Notes under the pieces: generated by a model
What the model was told of the DNA's origin: nothing
What the model saw: the letters and a program-made list of their open reading frames with translations, nothing else
Databases searched by the model: none
Made by a program: the position numbers and the translations under genes
From: Ectocarpus siliculosus
Taxonomy: Eukaryota > Sar > Phaeophyceae > Ectocarpales > Ectocarpaceae
Assembly: GCA_000310025.1 (NCBI GenBank)
Contig: FN648885.1
Location: 277,964 to 341,963 of the forward strand
Length of the DNA: 64,000 nucleotides
Direction: 5' to 3'
Part shown: positions 1 through 12,372 of the stretch, one piece after another
How positions within the stretch are numbered: position 1 is the first letter of the stretch
How the letters are laid out: each line of letters starts with the position of its first letter

Positions 1-560
1 GGGAAATTTTTTTTTTTTTTTGGGGGGCCCCCCCCCCCCCCCCCCCCCCCCCTTTTTTGGGGGTTTTAATGGGGAATTAGGGGGGGGTGTTCCTCCCCCC
101 GAGGGGGTTTTTAAATTTTTTTTTTTTGGCCCCCTTTTTTTTTTGTTCTCCCTTTTAGAACCCCCCCCACCAAGGTTGATTTCGCCCCCCTTTAACCCTT
201 TTTTTTTGGCCCCACCCCTTTTTTTTTTCTTTTTAAAAAACGGGCCCCCCCCGGGGGCCGGTTGGCGGGGGGAACCCCTTTTTTGGGGCCTTCCCGCTCT
301 TGGCCCCCAAAGTCTCCGGGGGCCCCCCGGGGGGGGACTTTTTCCCTTTCCCCCCCCCCTTTTTTTGGGGAGGGGAGGGGGGGGGTTCCCCGTTTTTGTA
401 ATTTTTTTAATTTCCCCCCCCCCCCCCGGTTTTTTGATTGTTCCCCCCCCCCCCCCCCCCCCTTTCCTCCCCCCACCGGGGTTTTGAATTTTGGGGGCCC
501 CCTTTTTACACCCCCCACCCGGGGGCCCCCCCCCCCCCCCCCCCCCCTTCCCCCGCTCTC
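1..560. other. Degraded, homopolymer-stretched contig edge
   Basis: Almost every base is part of a run of 3 to 20 identical bases, and ordinary sequence begins abruptly near 560. Nothing biological that I know gives stretched runs of all four bases in this way. It looks like unreliable base calling at a read or contig end. The proline-, glycine- and phenylalanine-rich reading frames on both strands here should be ignored. The true upstream part of the next gene is probably hidden in it. Confidence 0.85.
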
Positions 561-572
561 CTACAATGTTAG

Positions 573-1841
573 GTTCGTGTCGCTGGTGCCTAAGATCGAG
601 ATCGCAGATGGCGACGACCAGAGCGAAACTGTGGTGTCCTGGCTCTTGATCGTGCTGAGCCTGACGCTGTGGTTGATGGCGTTCATGCAGTGTTTCTTGG
701 AGGTGAGAAGTTACCGTATGTCAGAAACGAACCCCGATCTGTCTCTGGCCTACCATGGTATTGATTGTCTACCCTTAACCTACACACTTCGGGGGGTGAG
801 TGGGATTAAGCAACCACGAGTCGCCAGGAACATGACTTTACCGAATGGGTATGGACATTAGAACCGAAGGCGGTTATGGATATTCCGCACCGTATGTACC
901 GGTATGGGGATGGTTCGCGACCGTTCAAGCGATCGAATGTGTGCTTGAAGCTCCACACAAGCGAAATGTTGATTTTACGCACGAACCAGTATTAACGATT
1001 GTACCACGGCAGCAGTGGACGTCTCGGGAGCGCGAACGAACCCCGCATATCTCTAGACGCCAGAACACCAAACACGTGACCTAACCCTCTTTCTCGCCTA
1101 TCCTCCTGCTCGAAGGTACGCTCGATTAACGCCGCCAGCGGCAGCCGGTGGGACTCGGGAGACACTTCTTCGATCGCCAACCTCATGGGCAACGGCGGCT
1201 TCTCCCGCAGGAGCGGCGGCGGGGCCGGGGAATACAAATCCGACGGAACAAGCAGCGGCTACAAGAACTTCTCCCCTGAAGACCACCACAACACCGGCCA
1301 CCCGGCCGACTTCTACGACTTCACTAACGCCCACTTCGGAGGGAGCAGCAGTGGGGGCAAGAGCAACACCAACAATGCCAAGGGCGGGCCGGCGCTCGGA
1401 AGTGGCGATGGGGGGGGTAAGCACCACGAGCATCACACCGGCGGTGCCGCCGCCGCCACCGCCGCCGCTGCGGGGGGCGGGGGGGGTAAGTTGCACGCGT
1501 GGGGTACGTCTCCTGGGGGCACCGCAGATGGGCGCGCCTCGGGGTACGCCGACCCGGTAGTGCTTCGTTTCAACGACGGCATGAACGGCGGCGATCGAGG
1601 CGGAGGAGGAGGGGGCGGGGGCGGGGGGGCGACGGCCGCGGTTCAGTCCTCCACGAGCAACCAGAGCCAGAGCAGCGGCAACACGTACGGCCCGCTCACG
1701 GCCAGCATGGGCGAGGAGACGAACAGCAACAAGTTCCCGGCGATAAACTACGCCGATGACGGCGTCGCCGACTCGCCTACCATGGCCGAGGAAATGTTTT
1801 CAAGACGCCTAGGTGGTGGCGGCGGCCAGCCACAGCAGCAG

Positions 1842-1873
<32 letters not shown>

Positions 1874-1993
1874 GCCGACGACGATCGGGAGCGCGATGAT
1901 GTACTCAGCGGACTCGTCGACAATGGCCGAAGACATGTTCGCGAGGCGGCTCGGAGGTGGGGACGGCCGGCCGCCCAGCGGAACCGGCGATGC

Positions 1994-2027
<34 letters not shown>

Positions 2028-2405
2028 TTTTCGGGCATCGACGAGCACGGGGGTGAGGAAGGCGGAGGAGGAGGGAGATCGCTAAGGCTCAGCCCCGCGG
2101 AGCCCATGGCGAACGCGTTCCCGGCTCCCATGACGAACGCCTTTCCCGCCTCCACGGACACGCCCGAGAGCGAGCCTCCCGGCCGCGGGGGCGACCCCGG
2201 GCGAGAATCCGACCACCGAACGAAAGCTGCAGTAACCCTGTCCCCGAGCCCGGCTTCGTCCATGCACCTCCGGGGTCCGTCGCCGGCGGCGGCAGCCTCC
2301 GAGATGATGATGCCGATGACTTTCGTGGAGGGGGAGGACCCCGCTGCGGTGGGCGGAGGGAGTGCGGCGGCGGCCGGTGGTGGTGGTGGCGGCGGAGGCT
2401 TTTGA
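573..2405 (+). CDS. Membrane protein with low-complexity C-terminal tail (5' end missing)
   Basis: Two exons can be joined: 573-702 and 1116-2405. The donor is GAG|GTGAGA and the acceptor CGAAG|GTACGC, and both sides are phase 0. The first exon encodes an acidic stretch (ADGDDQSE) and one strong hydrophobic segment (VVSWLLIVLSLTLWLMAFM), probably the last membrane span. The second exon is a roughly 429-residue hydrophilic tail rich in Gly, Ala, Ser and Gln. It has a Gln tract encoded at 1831-1875 and an Ala tract near 2000. It carries two copies of a motif, MAEEMFSRRLGGG and MAEDMFARRLGGG, each preceded by a D-S-x-T context, then a doubled PMxNAFPA. I do not recognise the family. The tail is probably cytoplasmic and disordered. 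The stop is the TGA at 2403. The long frames on the opposite strand are GC-rich shadows. Confidence 0.65.
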
Positions 2406-5400
2406 GGGGGCGGGGGCAGGTGGGGGGCGGCAGGAGGCGGCGTGTGCGGCGACGGCAGTCGATAGCTCCTTGGGAAGCAAAGCGAGGAAAAGCGAAGCGA
2501 AGCAAAGCGAAGCAAAGCCGCACGCTTCTTGTTGGTCGATCTTGTTCGTTTACAGCGTTGATGCACTAAACTTACAGGAGTATATTTTTACCCCTTTTTG
2601 GACCTTGTTACCTACGAGTCAGGTGTTAACTTTCCTACCGGACGAGATCTGATGACATGATGCGGGATCGGGTCGCACGTGGCACTCTCTAGATGCGTGC
2701 ATGCATGCCTCCTTTCATTGTTGACGCGAGAATGGCTCAGCATCCCCTTCTCCTACTCGCGCTTGGCACGCACGGTATGCTTGAGACCGGAGTACTCCTG
2801 GTCAAGCCACTGGATAGAGAGAAGGGGCAACTAACTCGCTTCGCGTCATTGTCGTTCTTCATTCGTTGGTGGTGACAAAAAAAATGCAATGTATTTTATC
2901 CCATGTGTGATCCTTTGCAAGAGGCCCTCCGGGGGACGCGATTTGAAAAGCAATCGATTGGCGTATGCCTAGGTAAATTCTGGAACTGAAGAGCGATCGT
3001 TTTTATGTTTTTGATTCTGGGTGCTTCGACAACATCGGCGGGGCCTCAGCGGCCACCCCGGGCCCCCCCGCGAAGTGTAGAAGGTTTTGATTTTTCAAGA
3101 ACAATGCGGGTGGGTGCGATCGTTTTCCAACATTCGCGGGTCCCCCCTGTTCGCTTTTTTTTTTATTTGTGTGGAGTCCTCCTGCGCGAGGTTACGTTTC
3201 CGCCATTCATGACCCCACCAGCAGTCCTACCATCACTACTTGGGTTTTTGGTCTTTTTAATAATACAGAGACGACTCTGTTCCTCTGGCCGTTTGGAAGC
3301 GTACTATAGGTGCTCGAGGCTGAAGTGATCTCGCGTGTACTACTACCGTGGCAGGGCGTGTTTGTGTTGACGCTGGGGTAAGAGGAGGGTGTGTTGTTCG
3401 TGTGTGTACAATAAAATGGGAGGGGGGTCGTTGTTTGACTGTGTGGGCGTGGATGTTGTACCTTTGTGGAGAGGACTAGCGGGTTGTCCCCTCTTGTCTC
3501 TGTCTCTCTGTCTCTCGCAGAAAAAGGGATTCAGCATAGTGTGAGCTCAGTTGCGTGTTGGATTGTCTGTTGATCTCCCCGAATAGGCTGACTAGCGCGG
3601 TGTAGGGGAGCGTAAGGTAGGGATCATTTAACACATGAGAGAGAAAGAACGGCGGGCGGCAGACACGCGACCGCTATTTGCGCGTGCAATTTTGTGGTGA
3701 AAAAAAAAGAGAGAGAGAGACATGTCTGTACTTGATGTCGTCCGTGGGACATGATGTGAGCAACAAACCCAACGACGATGTTGGCCTACATCGATAGAAA
3801 CCCCATGGCGCCAGTAGAGGCAGTTTTTGCGTGTTGCATCTGTTTTCAGGCCTTTATATTCAGTGCTGTTTACTTACTTTGGTGGTTTTTTTTTTTCCAG
3901 CAGATCAGGCGGCCAGGGATAGAGAGATGATTGGGCGGTGGCACAGCAGCAGCTGTCCTTTCAGTTCTTACGAAAGGAGTTGTGCTGGGTCAGGGATGTG
4001 GTTATATGTAGGTAGCCCCTTTTTTCGTTGTTGGCACGGTTTCCTCTGCACACAAAATGGGCAACCAGCGTCGTCTCAAGCCGTGCGGGGGGGGGGGGGG
4101 GGGGTCCAAAATTCGTGTCCTGGAGGCATTGTTTAAGATTCTCCTTGCCGCGGAGCAGAATCTGTTGGCTTGTCTGCCAAGGACAAGAAGTATGTTTGTG
4201 TCTCCTTGCGCTTGTAGTCATGTCTTCCACACACTCGCTCACTCTACGTACACAGTATGTGTTGTGCGTGTCCGTGCCGAGCCAGAGTTTCCCATCTTCG
4301 GCTTGGTCTATCTCTCCCGTGTCAGCGACGATAGCGGAGTAGTACCGTATTTGGGAGCTATCTGGGGACATGAAACCCGTTAGTCAAAGCCAGGGTGTGC
4401 TGATCGAAGGCGGGGGTGGGTGCGATGAAGGAAGGGTGGTAGAGTGTTCTTGTGTTATCTTGTGATAGCGGTTGGTGCTCTGTCCCGGAGTGTAGGTCCA
4501 AATTATTGCAGGACGAGACGGCGTTCGTTCTGATGCCAGTACGTGTCGTCACCACATGCTGTTAAAATGATCATCGAAACGTCCCTTGTAGTTGTAAGTA
4601 CTTTGTAGGCTTCCAGACTACAACTCTGGGAAGCATCGCGGGGGGGGGAAGGGGGGGGAAACCTTCGTCGTGGATTGCATTTTTGTGCTGTTGGGGTTGT
4701 CGAATAGAGGACGTTGTTGTCGAATGTCGCATACAGTAGAAGGAGCAATAGCGGCTAAATTACAGCAGGTGTTTTTGTTGTTTGGCGTTTGGCGAAGGGG
4801 AGCGAGCCTGGTTTATCGCAATCGTCGGGGGAGGCTAGGATTTGACTGGTTTTATTTTGTCCACGTATGGCACGTGATTTCGCTTGTGTTGTAGTGTCTG
4901 ACCCGGAAAACAACGATTGGCGGAAGAAGAGTGGGCCTGGACGATGCTGATTGGTTGGATGGGTTCATGGGCCGCAACGCGTGTGTCTTGATGTGTTGGT
5001 CGGAAGAAAGTTTGGGCTTCCGGGCCCTGCCCGACAGCGACAATATGTAATATTCTTGGTTGTAATATGTTGTGAGAACGTGGAAAACGCTGAACGAACG
5101 GTGATTGTTGGACAGTTTTCATGCCGGTATGACGTACCGTACCGTACCGCACCGTGCCGTACCGACAACCCCGTGTCGGCTTTCGTTGTTTGGGGTAGCC
5201 GCGTATGTATGAACTTGGTGACATGAGCTTTTGAGGAGGAGTGCGGTAGAGGCACGAAAGAGTTCAAGGCTTTTTTAAGTCTGACGACGACAAGAGGTTA
5301 GGGTGAAGGCTTTACGGGCTACTATAGCTACGACCAGAGGAAGGAAGGATAGGTTAGGGTTGTATGCGTAGTAGTCGCTACGGTTGATGGTCGTAGTTGA

Positions 5401-7920
5401 TCCGCACAAAGAAGCGAGCGAGTATGTGTGATGTTAGTCTTGCGGTTGGTGCAACAGATGGAGCCCCCGGTTAGTTTGTTTGGCTGTTGAGGGGGAGTTC
5501 TGTGTGCCCGTCAAAGAAGGAAGTGTTGTGCTTGATGTTTCAGCGGTAGAGGAGAGGGCATACGCGGCACAGCAACCCGAGTTTTCTTCACCCTTCACCC
5601 ACCAAGATGAAGCAATGAAAACAGTATTTCCCCAACCACAACAACGTAGAATATTACGGCCGCCCTTTCTCTTGTGGATGTGGCGCATTTCTGTGGCCAC
5701 GGCTATGGACCATGAACCATAAATCGAACCACCCGGCGCAGCGTCACGCACTGCTTCGCGGTGCAGTAGTGGTCCCGGTAAATGCCGGTTTCCCGGTATA
5801 ATGCCGTTTACATCGTCTGTGGATCGCACCGGCATTATACCGGGACCACTACTGTGTTGCCAACGTGTGCATATCACATTACACACGGATTCCCACACAA
5901 CTATGTGCCGTGCACGGTACACGGTAAGACCTCTATGCCGGCCTGGGAATCGCAGAAAATTGTGAAAAGAAGTGGATTTTTTTTTCCCCTCTCGGTCAAC
6001 GCGACTTTTTCGAGGGTAGAGCAGTTGCTCCGTTCCCCCACTGTACTCCAACAAATACACCACGCATCTAGACGATCTGACATAAACACCAATCACAGCA
6101 GTCCAATGGAACAGGGTTATTTTTCACGGCTCGCTCAACCGTTCAACGTACTCTCGAGGTGCTTGCCTGTCCCTCGGGAGCGTCGGCGCACACAAGCTTC
6201 ACACGTTTACGACCTCAAGAAGAACTTAGGGTTGGATATATGCTACCGCAGTCCTCTTGAGGAACTACAGTAGCGCTCATAGCACCTTCTGCCCACTTAC
6301 GCGAGGGGTCTTCGCAGAGCGCATCCGGACCCCCCCCGTCCGCAGAGGGGGCACCGTGGGTTCCGATAGCCATAAAAAAATCACTTTGATCGATGCTTTC
6401 CAAGTTGGATTAATTGCGCCGCGCGGAGGATACTCCTTGACCACCACACAGGTGGGTTCACTAGCTCAAGTGACAGGAAACATGAAGCGCACAACAACTT
6501 GCGACTTGAATGAATAGCCAACAGTTTTTCCATTGCCGCACCTCACGAGACGCAGATTTACCAATGCAGCCAAACTTTCTTTCGCATGCACTGGGACACA
6601 GTGTCCTTCCCGCAGCGGTATTTCTTGCTGCTGGTGGTGGTGGTCTACAGTGACGATACATGCGACTGCACCACTACCATCAGGAAGACTAGACTTGAGC
6701 AGGCAAGCCCACAGCACGTCATGTTGGCACGACAAAGCCAGGCCACACGAAACACATGAGGTCATCAAGGGTCCCTGCAGGCTTGAAAGCAACACCCACG
6801 AAAGAATGCACCGTGGTCAAGTTACACACCTCCTTCTCCCATGCACAAGAAGAGGCAGACTACCACGAAAGCTTGTCCCAGGTATCCCCTTGTCAATACC
6901 ATACATCGAATGTGCCGCACGACGAAAACGCCGCAGCTATACATGGCTACTTTTCTTTTTTTCTTCAAACAACGGGGACACACACATCGTTGGCACCCTT
7001 CAGGCACTTTCTGTCAGTCTTTTGACAATCCATGTACACGTCCACCGACCATCTCAAAGCCACTCGCGCCGCAAGGCTGGCCTGCTTTCGCCGGAGCTCC
7101 AAACCCCGCGTTCCATCGATTAGGGACTAGGTGCGGCTCGATTTTTGCCATTTCGACGAACCTCTCAGCATTGCCTCGAATTCCGCCGCCGTTTCAACGC
7201 ACCTCACAACACTGCCTCTGCCCTCCCGCGGCACAACCAATCACATTTCTTCCCGTTGCTTTCACGGAGAATGAAGTAGTATCAAGTATTATATACACAT
7301 CTCTCAACTCGGCTCGAGGCCCGTACAGCAACATATGCCTCTCCGAAACGAACTTGAAACCACATCTCTATTTACACTACGAAAATCCTGCACGAAGAAT
7401 CTCTCTCACACAGAACAGACCCACAACACTCCTACAGATACAAGTAGATAACTAATAGTTTCTTCTTTCACTATTTTTTTACTATATGAGTACTTCCGGA
7501 AGTTCGTCACTACCGCACCCATGTAAAAAAAAACACCCTGTAAAACGTCCCGCATTGCCCCAAACTGAATGCCGCCGTCGGAGTGTCGCTATCGGCGGCT
7601 GCTTATGCTTGACATGTCCCGAACAAAGCGTAGATGTTCCATTCCACAAAGCACGCACACACGCAACACTTCTCCACCACCAGATCCCTCGAACAACACG
7701 CAAACCTCCCTTCCCCTCCTCCGCCCACACCCAAGTCGATAGAACTAGTTCCCATCGTCTCCCTCGTGCAACAGCAGCATGTGTGTGATGAAGATCGGTG
7801 TGAGGACAGTGATGGGAGCGCGGCCTTTCTTGAGCAGCCTATGACACACACGTGTCCCGTGCCGCCAAGCTAGGTCACGATTTTGACAACACGGCCTCTC
7901 TCTCTCATGCTCTAATCTTG
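2406..7920. other. No supported gene; 3' UTR then intergenic
   Basis: The first part is probably the 3' UTR of the membrane-protein gene; an AATAAA lies at 3410-3415, though brown algae do not depend on that signal. The rest has only short frames without splice logic or family resemblance. It contains an 18-base G run (4087-4104), a run of CCGTA-like units near 5130-5163, and the palindrome listed separately. Confidence 0.5.
5765..5853. repeat. Imperfect inverted repeat (hairpin or small MITE remnant)
   Basis: The left arm (5765-5788, starting AGTAGTGGTCCCGGTA) matches the reverse complement of the right arm (5829-5853, ending ACCGGGACCACTACT). A second partial copy of the arm (CCCGGTATAATGCCG) lies inside the loop at about 5791-5806, so the unit was duplicated before or after inversion. 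No coding sequence is associated. Confidence 0.7.
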
Positions 7921-10101
7921 TCAGCAGGAAAACGCAGCGACCTCCGCGCTGTAGTAGCCCTGCCACTGGTCGAAGAATATGGACGGGGCTAGGTGTTCTT
8001 GGCGGGTGTTCTGCAGCCGCCCCGCCGAGCGCTCCTCCAACCAGATGTCTTGCTTGGCGACTGGTGTTGACCAATAAAAACGAGGGGGGGGGGGGGGGGG
8101 GGATCGAGTATAAAAACAAGCGGCTTCCAGTTGTGAGGGAAACGGAGATGAAAGGACGAAAGGTGGGAAAAAGACGGTAGACGACACCAGTGAGTGGGGT
8201 GTACGGAAAAACGAGGTGCATCTTTACGGTAGTACTTAGACAAAAAAGCAAGCTCTTCTTGATCACACACTGTTGTTGTGCATAGTGTTGGCACAGCCAT
8301 TCGAAAACATGAAATCCATCGCCACAAGTACGTACTACTCGCAGTCGACCGGACTTGTTGCCAAAAAAAAAAGATAACCAATAAAGCTCCTTGTCTCGTC
8401 TCTACATGTCATCAACGCACGAGGACCTTACTCTGTGAGCTGTTCGACCGTTTTTTCACTCCTTCAAATCAATGAATTATTCAGAAGTCCTGTCCTCCTG
8501 ATCGCATAAACAGCCATCACATGTCGAGTGCGCATGTCTTGGTTGTGGGAGTAGGGGCGACCGCGCTATTAAGAATACTACCGATTGGATGTTGGATGGC
8601 CGATCAATTGAAAGACGTACGTCAGTGTGGGTGCAAGACTACTTGTTCGTGTTGAACATAATGTGCTTGTTGCAGTTCCACGAAGCTCAGAAACGACTTG
8701 GCTTTTGGGTCCCGACCAATCAGCGCTAGGGTCTGTACGGGTTGGAAACGAAATCACCATGTGGTCGTCGCGGAATCGCGGGCGATTAACGACAAGGTCT
8801 TGGGGGTTGGGGAGCGGATATCGACGTTAAAGGTGCAGCACGTCACTGGGGTTCGAGAGGAAGAGGTAGGGAGGCTTCGAGGTGAACATGCTCACGGGAG
8901 ACACACGGGTCAGAGGTGCAACATCTATTTGAACATGATCCGTACGAACTTCTACAGCATCTTGAAGTACGTACGCATGTTTTTTGCGGCAAAACCGCCG
9001 ATTAGGGCTGCTGCGCTGCTGCTTGTTGGCTGCGGCACTTCCTACAATAGTGAGACCCTTGCATGCTTTGATGGCTACCCCCCGATGGGTTCCACGACCT
9101 CACCACCCTGGCTACACTACCGAATCGAAAGACGCACCGTGGAGTTTGTCCCATGCGATGTGTACGAATATGGGATACACGCCCGTCGCGTCGGTCGACG
9201 CGCCTGTTAGTTCACCCGCAAACGGTGCCCGACAGACGATGCCGTTCGATGGGAACGGATTTGTTCTACATATACATGCATGGAGGCAGGTTTTGTTGTC
9301 ATCTATCAGAAGTATTTTCCGCGAGAAACGAGAGAGCGGACCTCCCACCCTCGTACAGCAGCAGTGTTGACGTGGGGTAACGCTACCGCTAAGTCGTGCT
9401 CGGGTCTGACCCAGGTGTCACCTCGCTAAAAGGGGATGGATGAACATGAGAGAGCCGCTGCTGATAATAATCACGTGATTCTTCTGCCAGCTCTAAAAAA
9501 AAAAGGGCTGAGAAAAAAGTCCGTGCCGCGTTCGCATATCACCACTACCGTTTCTAGGATTTTGTCTGTGCGGTGGGCCGTGCTGTTGAGCGCGTGGGTG
9601 AGGCATCAGCGTATCGCTGGACAACGACAGACAACGCCACTTCCGTGGTATGACGCGAGCACGTGCGCGTACGCCCCATGAGGCACAAGCCAAAGGAGCG
9701 TGTGCTTATCTCGGGAGGGGCAACGACCCGACGCCTAGCGGACCCCAAGACAACAACGCGAACAACACCATCTGATGTCCATCGGATTTGTTCATCCAGG
9801 AGAACCTCAGCGTGGCCATCAACCGCACAGGATTCTTCTCTGTCTCGCCAGCCTGCTACGAGTGCTCTCTGCGAGAGAGAGAGGCATGCCACACATGAGG
9901 TGTCGAATGTTTGATTCGGTGGGCGGGGAACAGTTTTTTTTTCTCGACAGCGCAGAGACTCTTCTCCCGCTCACCGCGCTGGTTCTTCCCGCCGACGTTA
10001 TGCAAAAGGTCCAGCCCGCTCCCATTTCTCGACGCTGCTGCTGACGGAGCGGCGAAGGCCAGGGTGGCTGCGGTGATGCACTTGATCGCTGACTTCGTCA
10101 T
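7921..10101 (-). CDS. Small secreted or plastid-targeted protein, two exons
   Basis: Exon 1 runs 10101 to 9975 and exon 2 runs 8060 to 7921; the donor is CGCG|GTGAGC and the acceptor CACCAG|TCGCC. Phases match (1 base plus 2 bases) and the joined frame is 88 residues. The N-terminus is a clear signal peptide (MTKSAIKCITAATLAFAAP) followed by an Ala/Ser-rich stretch, so export or entry to the plastid endomembrane route is likely. The second exon encodes a charged, aromatic-rich C-terminus (around WLEERSAGRLQ and FFDQWQGYYSAEVAAF). No family is recognised. The 1.9 kb intron ends in a 19-base C run (on the coding strand) shortly before the acceptor. Extra small exons inside the intron cannot be excluded. 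The start shares an upstream region with the + strand gene at 10358. Confidence 0.5.
8084..8102. repeat. 19-base G homopolymer
   Basis: An uninterrupted G run on the + strand. On the minus strand it is a C run about 24 bases before the proposed acceptor at 8061-8062, so it may act as part of the pyrimidine tract. Its exact length is likely unreliable. Confidence 0.8.
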
Positions 10102-10357
10102 CTCTTCTGTCTTGGTTATTAGCTGATGCGGGAAGGCAGACTGAGTTGGTGAAAAGTGGATTGTGTGTGCCGAGAGCAGGCGGGCAATAAAATGGGGGTT
10201 CCGCGATTTGATTTCCCCGTACACAGCAGGTATACCAAATAGCCAAACCAGATTGTGCACGCGGGCAGAGAGCAGGATATGCAAGAACAGCAGGTAAAAT
10301 TTGGGCGATACACAGAACACCTTCACCCTGTCTCTCACGCCTGGGTCTAGACAGTAG
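10102..10357. promoter_or_regulatory. Short divergent intergenic region
   Basis: 256 bp separate the ATG of the minus-strand small secreted protein (10101) and the ATG of the + strand ASAFAF protein (10358). Both encode targeting presequences. A shared bidirectional promoter is an inference from spacing and orientation only. I see no convincing TATA box. Confidence 0.4.
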
Positions 10358-10687
10358 ATGGCGCACCGAAAGAGAGCGAGGAACAATGGGGCGAGGGCCA
10401 AGACGTGGTTCCTTGGGGCTTGTGTCATGAACGCGGCAGCGCAAGGCGCTTCGGCGTTCGCCTTTTCCTCGTATTCTGCTTCGTCTTTTTCTCTCCGCGG
10501 GCAAGCCGATCCGGCCTCCAGAGGTACCGTGCTGGCAAAGCAGGCTGTAGCGCCGGCTGGGCGGGCGGAGAACCTGCTGTCGATGAAAATAAAAAAGGCG
10601 GGGAAGAAGCCCGTTCGGTCAAGACGGAGTGGGCCTCCTGCTAACGTGGAGGGCTACTCCCACGCTGCTTTCGGTCAGTGTGTATAG
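10358..10687 (+). CDS. Protein with heterokont plastid bipartite presequence (ASAFAF)
   Basis: An open frame of 109 residues starts at ATG 10358, directly preceded by an in-frame TAG. A basic N-terminus and a short hydrophobic part (TWFLGACVM) lead to ASAFAFSS, the motif at which heterokont signal peptides are cut, with Phe at +1. A Ser/Arg-rich transit-like stretch follows. Plastid import is therefore likely. The rest is small and basic (MKIKKAGKKPVRSRRSG) and I do not recognise the mature protein. The frame ends with TAG at 10685. A possible donor (TCG|GTCAGT, 10673/10674) lies just before, so the annotated end may be inside an intron and more exons could follow in 10.7-12.3 kb. Confidence 0.55.
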   Translation: MAHRKRARNNGARAKTWFLGACVMNAAAQGASAFAFSSYSASSFSLRGQADPASRGTVLAKQAVAPAGRAENLLSMKIKKAGKKPVRSRRSGPPANVEGYSHAAFGQCV

Positions 10688-12372
10688 GGTTGCTTCGTTC
10701 TCGCCCTGGTCGAAGAAGCAGGAAGATTTGATTTTTGTCAACGTCGGCAGAATGTCTACATATGTTGGGCATGTCGCCCGTGAGAGCTACAATGTACCGA
10801 GCTGGCTGTGTCTGTGCCTGTATTGTCTTGTAGTGCTGTCTGTTGTGATGCTGGTGCTGACACTGGTGTTAATGACGGCAACGGATGATCATCCCATTGT
10901 TGTAGTTGAAGAGAAATGCCGTTCTTCCCACGTGGGCCTCGGGGGTTGAGGTCTGGATTCGATTTTTCAAACTTGGCAACGTTGCACACACTTCCAGATG
11001 GCTTCGACATCGCTATGATATGTGTACCTACCTGAACACTGAAACCAGCAGCAGCAGTGCTGACCAACTCTTAGGGAAACCCATACTTTGAACAAGGCTC
11101 AAAGGTCTAACTTGCTGTGTCTCCACGATTGAGCACAGGCGATATTGTACTACCAATGCAGTGCCGGCGGCTGGGCTCAATCCTACATGAAGAACATGAA
11201 GATTTCCCTACGTTCTCCGTTGTTCCTTTTCAGGTCTCTTGCTTTTTGAAGGTGTTGGGAGGCCTGCGCATCCTCCTTTGCCCCCAAACAACCAATGCAC
11301 TGCTGTGGTGCTGTGTCGCAAGAGCTTAGTCTTTCTGTGAGGTTATGTATATTTTCTGAAAAAAAGAGCTTCAACGCACAGCAGTCCTCTAATAGGCAAC
11401 AGCAGCAGTGCTGGGCGTGCCAAAGCCTATTACTCTGTGGGCAACAGCATTGGTGCTGGGCATGCCATCGTTTTTACCCCACCTTTCCGCTGCTGGGCCG
11501 GCTACAAGGACGTGCACAGAACAGCAGTAGACGAGTATTCAAGCATTCACACTTTGTAGGAACACGTTAGCTGTTGTCCGATTGTGCTGCAATTATGATA
11601 CTCCTAAATAGAGGGCTGATAAAGGTACTGGTACCTGCAGCTGTCGGTGCCGCCGCTACATCCGTGATGGTGCACTGGTTACGCTTCTGCTACGTGACAG
11701 ACATCTTTGGCAGCCTGTTGGGGGCGTGATATGTACCCCGACGGTACAATTTGCAAGCCTGTCTGCAATTGATGAAATGCATCAATGATGAAATACATCA
11801 AATCACCTGGCCGTGTTGACTTGACCGGCCTCCCGTCTGCCTTTATGCACGGTTCAGCGTGACGATTAGGCTGGATGATCAGTACTTGTCTGATACCTCA
11901 TTTTCTATGAGAAGCAGCCCACGGCGAGTGGAGTCTCAGGATTCGATTTGGGTGTTTTGTTTGTTGTGTTTCCCCTCGCGTGCCCGGTTTTGTCGCCACG
12001 CGGGCTTGTCCTCTCCACCTCACCATCTAGTACCGTATCTTCCCCTCCTCCCTTGTCCTCTTCCCCCCCACAGTTTGCAGCCGCACTTAAGAACCTGCAG
12101 TTGAGAAATTGAGCCTACAACAACTCAAATCCAAGAACTTGAGCACCATTTTATGAGCTCGGTCAGAACCATTACACTAAAACCATTACACTAAGACCTT
12201 TTTGGCGGACATTCGTGCGCAGCATAACCCTAGGAACCAAGAACCCCCAACCCCGTCAAAAACTAGATTGTAGAGGTTCTGGAGTGCGGGGGCTTACTGT
12301 AGTACCTCTCCTTCCCCTCCCTTTGTCCCCTGCTGTCACCGCGCCGCGACAACCAACCTACCGCCAGTCAAG
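10688..12372. other. No supported gene; small tandem duplications
   Basis: I found no exon here with convincing splice sites. A roughly 54-bp unit beginning GGCAACAGCA and containing GTGCTGGGC is repeated at about 11394 and 11441. ACCATTACACTAA is duplicated at about 12169-12196. A short TGATGAAAT(G/A)CATCA duplication lies at about 11770-11800. The last part upstream of 12373 may be the promoter and 5' UTR of the HNH gene. Confidence 0.4.

Noticed and set aside
20-861. Pro/Gly/Phe-rich open frames at the window start, both strands
   Set aside because: They are translations of stretched homopolymers in degraded sequence. Only the part from 573 onward fits an exon.
1748-2566. 272-codon minus-strand frame with poly-Cys
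   Set aside because: Poly-Cys and poly-Pro arise from the CAG and GGC repeats of the + strand gene read backwards.
5434-6096. 220-codon minus-strand frame
   Set aside because: It contains the inverted repeat at 5765-5853, lacks splice sites or a recognisable domain, and its composition is like non-coding DNA.
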